This document shows, in pieces, positions 59,129 through 64,000 of a stretch of DNA of 64,000 nt (its first letter is position 1; every line of letters begins with the position of its first letter). Both the position numbers and the translations under genes were made by a program. The DNA comes from Sedimenticola selenatireducens DSM 17993. GTDB taxonomy: Bacteria > Pseudomonadota > Gammaproteobacteria > Chromatiales > Chromatiaceae. The notes under the pieces were generated by a model. That model had not been told where the DNA came from, ran no database searches, and saw nothing but the letters and a program-made list of their open reading frames with translations. The DNA lies in the NCBI RefSeq assembly GCF_000428045.1, contig NZ_ATZE01000013.1, forward strand, positions 120,907-184,906, given 5' to 3'.

Positions 59129-59929
59129 CTACTCCAGCACTTCCACCACCGAGCCGAGCTTCAATTCGCCAGCCCCGTCATGCAATAGATTCTGGCCAAA
59201 GTAGACCTTGTTACCCTCACGCCGATAACGGTTGAGGGTACGCAACGGCTCCACCCCCTTCTCTCCCGTTTCCAGATTGATGGTGGGAATAACACAGCGG
59301 GAACAGGGTTTGGCGACCCGAAAGATGACCTTGCCAATGCGGATACGCCGCCAGCCATCCTCGGCGTAGGGTTCGCAGCCGGACACCACCAGGTTGGGGC
59401 GGAAACGGATCATCGGCAGCGCTTCATCCAGGCGGCGGTTGAGATCATCCAGCGAGGCCTGGGAGATAAGCAGAAACGGGAAGCCATCGGCAAAACCGAC
59501 CCGATCCTCTGGAGCGGCATAGGTGGGATCTACCGGTCGCTCGGTCTGTTCCGGCATAAAGAACAGCCGGCAATCCATGCCGAGATAGTGGCTCAGCCAG
59601 CTAGCCGGCGCCTCACCGGCACTGCGTGCCAGACACTGGTCCCCCCACACCTGGACTGCCGCTTCAGACACCCCTTCCGGCTCGAAAGCCACATCCAGGT
59701 CTGGCATACCGGGCGCCGACAGACGCAGTCCACCCGGCGTGAGGGCCGTGCGGACCAGTGCCATGCGGGGGTGCTGGCGCTGGGTGAGAAACTTTCCGGC
59801 CCCATCCACCACCATCCAGTGTCGGTCATAGTGAATGCCCCGGCTATCCACCGGTGCCCGCTCCAAAGAGATACCCCGCAGGGATTTTACCGGGTAAAAA
59901 AAGAGTCCGCTGAGGGTCAGTTGGCTCAT
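59129..59929 (-). CDS. MOSC-domain protein (YcbX-like)
   Basis: A 266-aa molybdenum-cofactor protein with an N-terminal beta-barrel (LSGLFFYPVKSLRGISLER) and a C-terminal MOSC domain. The cofactor-binding cysteine is in KPCSRCVIPTI. The protein resembles bacterial YcbX and the eukaryotic mARC enzymes, which reduce N-hydroxylated compounds. It lacks the ferredoxin domain of E. coli YcbX, so electrons would come from a separate partner. The start at 59929 follows AAGGAG with good spacing; the frame is open to 59962. Confidence 0.9.
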   Translation of the reverse strand: MSQLTLSGLFFYPVKSLRGISLERAPVDSRGIHYDRHWMVVDGAGKFLTQRQHPRMALVRTALTPGGLRLSAPGMPDLDVAFEPEGVSEAAVQVWGDQCLARSAGEAPASWLSHYLGMDCRLFFMPEQTERPVDPTYAAPEDRVGFADGFPFLLISQASLDDLNRRLDEALPMIRFRPNLVVSGCEPYAEDGWRRIRIGKVIFRVAKPCSRCVIPTINLETGEKGVEPLRTLNRYRREGNKVYFGQNLLHDGAGELKLGSVVEVLE

Positions 59930-60132
59930 GAATTCTCCTTTGGGCTGACGGGCAATCGGCACGGATTGGCGTGGAATAGTCGTATTATCCGGACCGGTAT
60001 AATTTGTCCACAGGGGCTGACGTGATCAGCTTCACAAATATCCTTGAAACCCGCCCTTCATTCTCATGCAAACCTGCCGCCTATAATGGGACAAGAATTG
60101 ATTGTGAACCAGCCCGCCGGAGAAAAATAATT

Positions 60133-61245
60133 ATGGAGATCATCCCCTACCTGAAGCTGATGGTTCAGAAAAACGGTTCTGACCTGTTTTTCAGCACAGG
60201 CGCACCACCCAATTTGAAGGCGGAGGGACGCACCATGCCGATCGGTGACACCCCGATGGCGCACGGCGCGGTACGCAAGCTCGCCTATTCGATCATGAGT
60301 GATGACCAGATCTCCGAATTTGAGGGCACCATGGAGTGCAACCTGGCCGTCTCCATGAAGGGGCTGGGACGCTTTCGTGTCAACGTGTTCCGCCAGCGCG
60401 GTGATGTGTCGATGGTGATTCGCTATATCAAGGGCGATATCCCGACCATCGAGGAGCTGAATCTGCCGCAGTCACTGAAAGAACTGATCATGATGCCGCG
60501 TGGTCTGATCCTGGTGGTGGGCTCCACCGGCTCGGGTAAATCCACCTCGCTGGCCTCCATGATCGACCACCGCAACGCCAGCGCCACCGGCCACATCCTC
60601 ACGATTGAAGACCCGGTGGAGTTCCTGCATACACACAAAAAGTCGGTAGTGGACCAGCGCGAGGTGGGACTGGATACACTCTCCTACGAGGTAGCGTTGA
60701 AAAACGCCATGCGCGAGGCACCGGATGTGATCCTGATCGGCGAGATCCGCGACCGCCAGACCATGCAGCACGCCATTGCCTACGCCGAGACCGGTCATCT
60801 CTGCCTGTCCACCCTGCATGCCAATAACGCCAACCAGGCGCTGGACCGCATTGTCAACTTCTTCCCGGACTCGGCCCACCATCAGCTGTTCATGGATCTG
60901 TCGCTGAATTTGAAGGCGGTCATCTCGCAGCGCCTGATCAAGAGCAAGGACGGCAAACGGGTACCGGCGGTGGAGATCATGCTGCTCACCACCTTCGTGG
61001 CCGAGCTGATCCAGAAGGGCGACATTCACGCCGTCAAGGAGGCCATGGAGCAGGGCAACGAGCGCGGCATGCAGACCTTCGACCAGGCACTCTACAAACT
61101 CTACAAGGACGGCAAGGTGACCCTGGAAGAGGCCCTGGCCAATGCCGACTCACGCAACAATCTGTCACTCAAGATCCGGCTCTCGGAGAGCGGCAGTGTG
61201 GAGGGTGGCGGCGCCATGGCCATCTCTGATGAGGAGTTCTTCTGA
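60133..61245 (+). CDS. pilU: Twitching-motility ATPase PilU
   Basis: PilU is a type IV pilus retraction ATPase that assists PilT. The 370-aa protein has the Walker [10 protein letters not shown], the Asp box [10 protein letters not shown], the Walker [10 protein letters not shown] and the His box [12 protein letters not shown]. The start [20 protein letters not shown] and the extended C-terminus after residue 345 identify PilU rather than PilT. In many relatives pilT precedes pilU directly; here a MOSC gene on the other strand does, so pilT must lie elsewhere. Confidence 0.94.
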   Translation: MEIIPYLKLMVQKNGSDLFFSTGAPPNLKAEGRTMPIGDTPMAHGAVRKLAYSIMSDDQISEFEGTMECNLAVSMKGLGRFRVNVFRQRGDVSMVIRYIKGDIPTIEELNLPQSLKELIMMPRGLILVVGSTGSGKSTSLASMIDHRNASATGHILTIEDPVEFLHTHKKSVVDQREVGLDTLSYEVALKNAMREAPDVILIGEIRDRQTMQHAIAYAETGHLCLSTLHANNANQALDRIVNFFPDSAHHQLFMDLSLNLKAVISQRLIKSKDGKRVPAVEIMLLTTFVAELIQKGDIHAVKEAMEQGNERGMQTFDQALYKLYKDGKVTLEEALANADSRNNLSLKIRLSESGSVEGGGAMAISDEEFF

Positions 61246-61274
61246 TCCCGGCGGCCACGGATCGGCGCCCAAGC

Positions 61275-61541
61275 ATGCAAAACTGGACGGTCTATATCCT
61301 CCACTGCGGAGACGGCAGCCTCTACACCGGCATCACCACCGATCTCGAGCGGCGCCTGCACGAGCACAATCACGGCTCGAAAGGCGCCAAATACACCCGG
61401 GTGCGGCGCCCCCTGACCCTCGCCTACCAGGAGTCCGCAGACTCCCGCGCGGCCGCCTGTCGACGGGAATGGGAGATTAAACAGCTGAGCGCGACCCAGA
61501 AGCGCCGCCTGATCTCTGCGCGGCCGGACAATTCGCGCTAG
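61275..61541 (+). CDS. GIY-YIG nuclease-fold protein (UPF0213/YhbQ type)
   Basis: An 88-aa protein with a single GIY-YIG domain: [16 protein letters not shown], then the conserved arginine in [10 protein letters not shown], and a C-terminal [14 protein letters not shown]. It lacks any DNA-binding extension. Members of this group are mostly uncharacterised. It begins 29 bases after pilU. Confidence 0.9.
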   Translation: MQNWTVYILHCGDGSLYTGITTDLERRLHEHNHGSKGAKYTRVRRPLTLAYQESADSRAAACRREWEIKQLSATQKRRLISARPDNSR

Positions 61542-61572
61542 AATAGTGTTTTTTCCTCCCGCTCTCTAAGCC

Positions 61573-61863
61573 ATGACTGAAACCGCCAACGATGCCACGA
61601 CACCCTGCTGGATCTACCGCAGCAGTAAAAAAGACGAGATGTATCTCTATCTCGCCCGCCAGGACGCCTTTGAGGACATTCCAGAGGCGCTGCTGAAACG
61701 CTTCGGCACCCCGCTGCCGGTAATGGAGCTGGAGCTGCATCCCGACCGCCATCTGGCACGCGAAGATGTGAACAAGGTAATCGGCAACCTGCGCAACATC
61801 GGCTACCATCTGCAGATGCCGCCCAACCTGGTGCCCGATCTGTACGACGGCGAGACTATCTAA
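61573..61863 (+). CDS. ycgL: YcgL-domain protein
   Basis: A 96-aa protein of the YcgL (DUF709) family, confined to gammaproteobacteria and of unknown function. It shows IYRSSKKDEMYLYLARQD, the central PLPVMELEL and the C-terminal GYHLQMPPN. The extra N-terminal residues (MTETANDATTPCW) are longer than in E. coli YcgL. It starts 31 bases after the GIY-YIG gene and precedes serB by 123 bases. Confidence 0.9.
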   Translation: MTETANDATTPCWIYRSSKKDEMYLYLARQDAFEDIPEALLKRFGTPLPVMELELHPDRHLAREDVNKVIGNLRNIGYHLQMPPNLVPDLYDGETI

Positions 61864-61986
61864 CCCGACCCGGGCGTTGTAGATCTTTCACAACGACGAC
61901 TACAGGCCAAGCTCTTCCCAATACAGTGCCGGTTTTTCTGTTTCATAATCTTTGCACCCAGGCAATAGCAACTCCAGGTTTAACCC

Positions 61987-63198
61987 ATGCGTGAAATCAT
62001 CCTGCTCAACGTCACCGGCAAGGATCACCCAGGCCTGACCGCCTCCCTCACCGGGGTACTGGCTGATCACCGGATCAATATCCTGGATCTGGGACAGGCG
62101 GTGATCCACGATCACCTGTCGCTGGGCATGCTGCTGGAGATCCCGCCCGAGGCCCAGTCCGGCCCGGTGATCAAGGATCTGCTGTTTCAGGCCCACCAGC
62201 TGGGCCTGCAGATCAACTTTACCCCGATCGACGAGGAGGCGTACGAGACCTGGGTCAGCCACCAGGGCAAGCTGCGCTATATCGTCACCCTGCTGGGCCG
62301 CAAACTGAGTGCCAGCACTATCGCCCACGTGGCCCAGGTGGTCTCCGGTCACGGCATGAACATTGACGGCATCACCCGGCTGTCGGGACGCTTCTCTCTG
62401 CGTAGCGCCAACCCGCACCGCCGCGCCTGCGTTGAATTCACGGTGCGCGGCGAACCCGCCGACCTGGGTGCGTTACGCCAGGACCTGTTGGAGATCAGTA
62501 GCCGGGATGCAGTGGATGTGGCGTTCCAGGCGGACGACCTGTACCGCCGCAACCGCCGCCTGATCGTATTCGACATGGACTCCACGCTGATCCAGGTGGA
62601 GGTGATCGATGAGCTGGCCAAGGCCGCCGGGGTGGGCGACGCGGTGGCCGCCATCACCGAGTCGGCGATGCAGGGAGAGATCGATTTCAACGAGAGTTTT
62701 CGCCGCCGCATGGCCCTGCTCAAGGGGCTGGACGAGTCGGTCCTGGCGGGGATTGCGGAGCGGCTGCCGATCACCGAGGGCGCCGAGCGCCTGATCTCCA
62801 ACCTGAAGCGGCTGGGTTATCAGGTTGGCATCCTGTCCGGCGGTTTCAGCTATTTTGCACGCCACCTGCAGGAAAAACTGGGCGTTGACTTCTTCTCCGC
62901 CAACGAGCTGGATATCCGCAACGGCAGGCTTACCGGCGAGGTAAAAGGCGAAATCGTCAATGGCGCCCGCAAGGCCGAACTGATGCAGCAGATGGCACGC
63001 GACCGCGGCATCAGCCTGGAACAGGTGATCGCCGTGGGCGACGGCGCCAATGACCTGCCGATGTTGAGCCTGGCCGGCCTCGGCGTCGCTTTCCACGCCA
63101 AGCCGGTGGTGCGGGAAAACGCCCGCCACGCCATCTCCACCCTGGGACTCGATGGCATTCTCTATCTGCTCGGTGTACGTGACCGCGAGGTCAAATGA
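61987..63198 (+). CDS. serB: Phosphoserine phosphatase with N-terminal ACT-like domains
   Basis: SerB dephosphorylates phosphoserine, the last step of serine synthesis. The 403-aa protein has a long N-terminal part (about 1-185) made of two ACT-like domains (IILLNVTGKDHPGLTASLTG and YIVTLLGRKLSASTIAHVAQ), probably for serine feedback. The HAD phosphatase then shows the nucleophile FDMDSTLI (about residue 197), motif II ILSGGFSYF and motif IV GDGANDLPM. The overall size is typical for the ACT-bearing form. Its TGA overlaps the next gene's ATG as ATGA. Confidence 0.96.
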   Translation: MREIILLNVTGKDHPGLTASLTGVLADHRINILDLGQAVIHDHLSLGMLLEIPPEAQSGPVIKDLLFQAHQLGLQINFTPIDEEAYETWVSHQGKLRYIVTLLGRKLSASTIAHVAQVVSGHGMNIDGITRLSGRFSLRSANPHRRACVEFTVRGEPADLGALRQDLLEISSRDAVDVAFQADDLYRRNRRLIVFDMDSTLIQVEVIDELAKAAGVGDAVAAITESAMQGEIDFNESFRRRMALLKGLDESVLAGIAERLPITEGAERLISNLKRLGYQVGILSGGFSYFARHLQEKLGVDFFSANELDIRNGRLTGEVKGEIVNGARKAELMQQMARDRGISLEQVIAVGDGANDLPMLSLAGLGVAFHAKPVVRENARHAISTLGLDGILYLLGVRDREVK

Positions 63199-63665
63199 GC
63201 TATTCTTTCAGCACAACCTGGAAAAAACCGATGAAACCGATAGCAAAACTGATCGCAACCACCCTGCTGGGCCTGGCTGCCACCAACGTCGTGGCGGGGG
63301 AACTCATCACCGTCTACAAATCGCCCACCTGCGGCTGCTGCAGCGCCTGGATTAAACACTTGAAGGCCAACGGATTCGAGGTGCAGGCCCATGACACGTC
63401 CCGCATGGATCAGGTCAAGCAGTCACTCGGGGTGAGACCGCAACACGCCTCCTGCCATACCGCCGAGGTCTCCGGCTATGTGATCGAGGGACACGTGCCG
63501 GCCAATGATATCCGCCGCCTGCTGCAGGAAAAACCGGCGGTTGCCGGACTGACCGTGCCCGGCATGCCCATGGGTTCGCCCGGCATGGAGGGAGCGCGCA
63601 AGGACCCCTACCAGGTGCTCACCTTTGATGGCGCGGGCAACAGCCGGGTGTATGCCGACTATTGA
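63195..63665 (+). CDS. Secreted DUF411 metal-binding protein
   Basis: A 156-aa exported protein of the DUF411 family, often found near copper-resistance genes and thought to bind copper. The metal-binding segment SPTCGCCSAW (about residues 43-52) carries three closely spaced cysteines, and a second cysteine-histidine site is HASCHTAEVSGYVIEGH. The start at 63195 has GAGG at 63187-63190 and overlaps serB. The alternative start at 63231 (MKPIAKLIATTLLG) gives a cleaner signal peptide, and either is possible. No copper genes flank it here. Confidence 0.88.
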   Translation: MSYSFSTTWKKPMKPIAKLIATTLLGLAATNVVAGELITVYKSPTCGCCSAWIKHLKANGFEVQAHDTSRMDQVKQSLGVRPQHASCHTAEVSGYVIEGHVPANDIRRLLQEKPAVAGLTVPGMPMGSPGMEGARKDPYQVLTFDGAGNSRVYADY

Positions 63666-63809
63666 AGCCTGGCGCAGGTAGCGTCACGAAAGGATGGCAG
63701 ACGTAGTAGGCGTAGGTCGTAGGTCGATGAGATAGCCTCCTCCCCCCCGTACTGGCGTCGATGCGCCATGATGGAAGAGAACCAACCATCAAAGGTGGAG
63801 GAGAAGGCC

Positions 63810-64000
63810 ATGAAACAGCTTATGACAATCGGTTTGGATTTGGCAAAGAATACGTTTTTTATGGTAGCACTGAACAGTGCAGGTCAGCAGTAATGGCGCA
63901 AGAAGCTCCGTCGTAAGCAGCTGCTGAGCCACTTTGCCCAGCACCCCCCATGCCGTGTGGCGATGGAGGCCTGCGCCGGCGCCCACTACTGGGCCAGAGG
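63810..64000 (+). pseudogene. IS110-family transposase, broken by an in-frame stop, runs off the window
   Basis: The frame from ATG 63810 reads MKQLMTIGLDLAKNTFFMVA, the start of an IS110-family DEDD transposase, preceded by GGAGGAG. A TAA at 63891-63893 follows Gln27, where relatives have a sense codon. After it the same frame continues with WRKKLRRKQL, then VAMEACAGAHYWAR, which is conserved IS110 sequence. So the copy is disabled by one nonsense change, or is a recently decayed insertion; the rest lies beyond the edge. The left end of the element cannot be placed, but the insertion is probably within 63666-63809. Confidence 0.8.

Noticed and set aside
60133..61245. Retraction ATPase considered as PilT
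   Set aside because: The start and longer C-terminal end fit PilU; PilT proteins are shorter, about 345 aa.

Overview
This is a GC-rich, densely packed chromosomal segment of a gammaproteobacterium. The evidence is SlmA, RadC, the block coaBC-dut-algC-argB-slmA-pyrE (the order known from Pseudomonas), leuS-lptE-holA-proA-nadD-rsfS...rlmH, maf-rng-yhdP-tldD, YcgL and RlmJ. A pyrophosphate-type phosphofructokinase beside a soluble pyrophosphatase, a long membrane-anchored AlgC, a PilU, and GGDEF/EAL proteins would fit an environmental, possibly sulfur-oxidising lineage (Chromatiales/Sedimenticola-like). That placement is inference; no 16S rRNA gene or tRNA was seen.

Layout. 1-2.4 kb: end of pyrE and a DUF4124 protein, facing slmA. 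2.4-7.7 kb: minus-strand operon coaBC-dut-algC-argB-slmA. 7.8-9.2 kb: radC, then rpmB-rpmG with a near-consensus promoter, a structured leader and a terminator. 9.6-10.1 kb: a zinc-ribbon protein. 10.4-29.7 kb: a long plus-strand housekeeping run covering translation (leuS, rsfS, rlmH), LPS export (lptE), replication (holA), proline and NAD synthesis (proA, nadD), RNA turnover (rng), envelope lipid transport (yhdP), a nitrilase-fold amidase and the TldD/PmbA protease pair. A WYL regulator and a 75-aa membrane protein are inserted between rsfS and rlmH. 30.2-35.3 kb: a 114-aa unknown, PPi-PFK, ppa, a repeat-encoded small ORF, a YfcE-like phosphodiesterase, moaC, a bacteriohemerythrin and engB. 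35.5-41.9 kb: polA, a haloacid-dehalogenase-like protein and a MASE1-PAS-GGDEF-EAL protein. 42-47 kb: speA, a second DUF4124 protein, a diguanylate cyclase and glnK-amtB behind a clear sigma-54/NtrC promoter. 47.3-54 kb: ubiK, comM, YheS-type ABC-F, rlmJ, an RRM protein, a cupin and two unknowns. 54-59 kb: an RND efflux operon with its TetR regulator and a palindromic operator. 59-63.7 kb: a MOSC protein, pilU, a GIY-YIG protein, ycgL, serB and a DUF411 protein. The window ends inside an IS110-family transposase broken by an in-frame stop.

Most genes are core functions. I found no CRISPR array, prophage, toxin-antitoxin pair or recognisable defence island. The most unusual structure is at 32.77-32.98 kb: hairpins and a two-unit tandem repeat encode a possible 51-aa repeat peptide. 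Its stop codon overlaps the start of the phosphodiesterase gene, and that gene's Shine-Dalgarno sequence lies in the loop of an 8-bp hairpin. Other points worth checking are a hidden 52-codon ORF coupled to yhdP, stacked palindromes beside polA, a 72-bp inverted-repeat element after the PFK gene, and the sensor-like N-terminus of AlgC.
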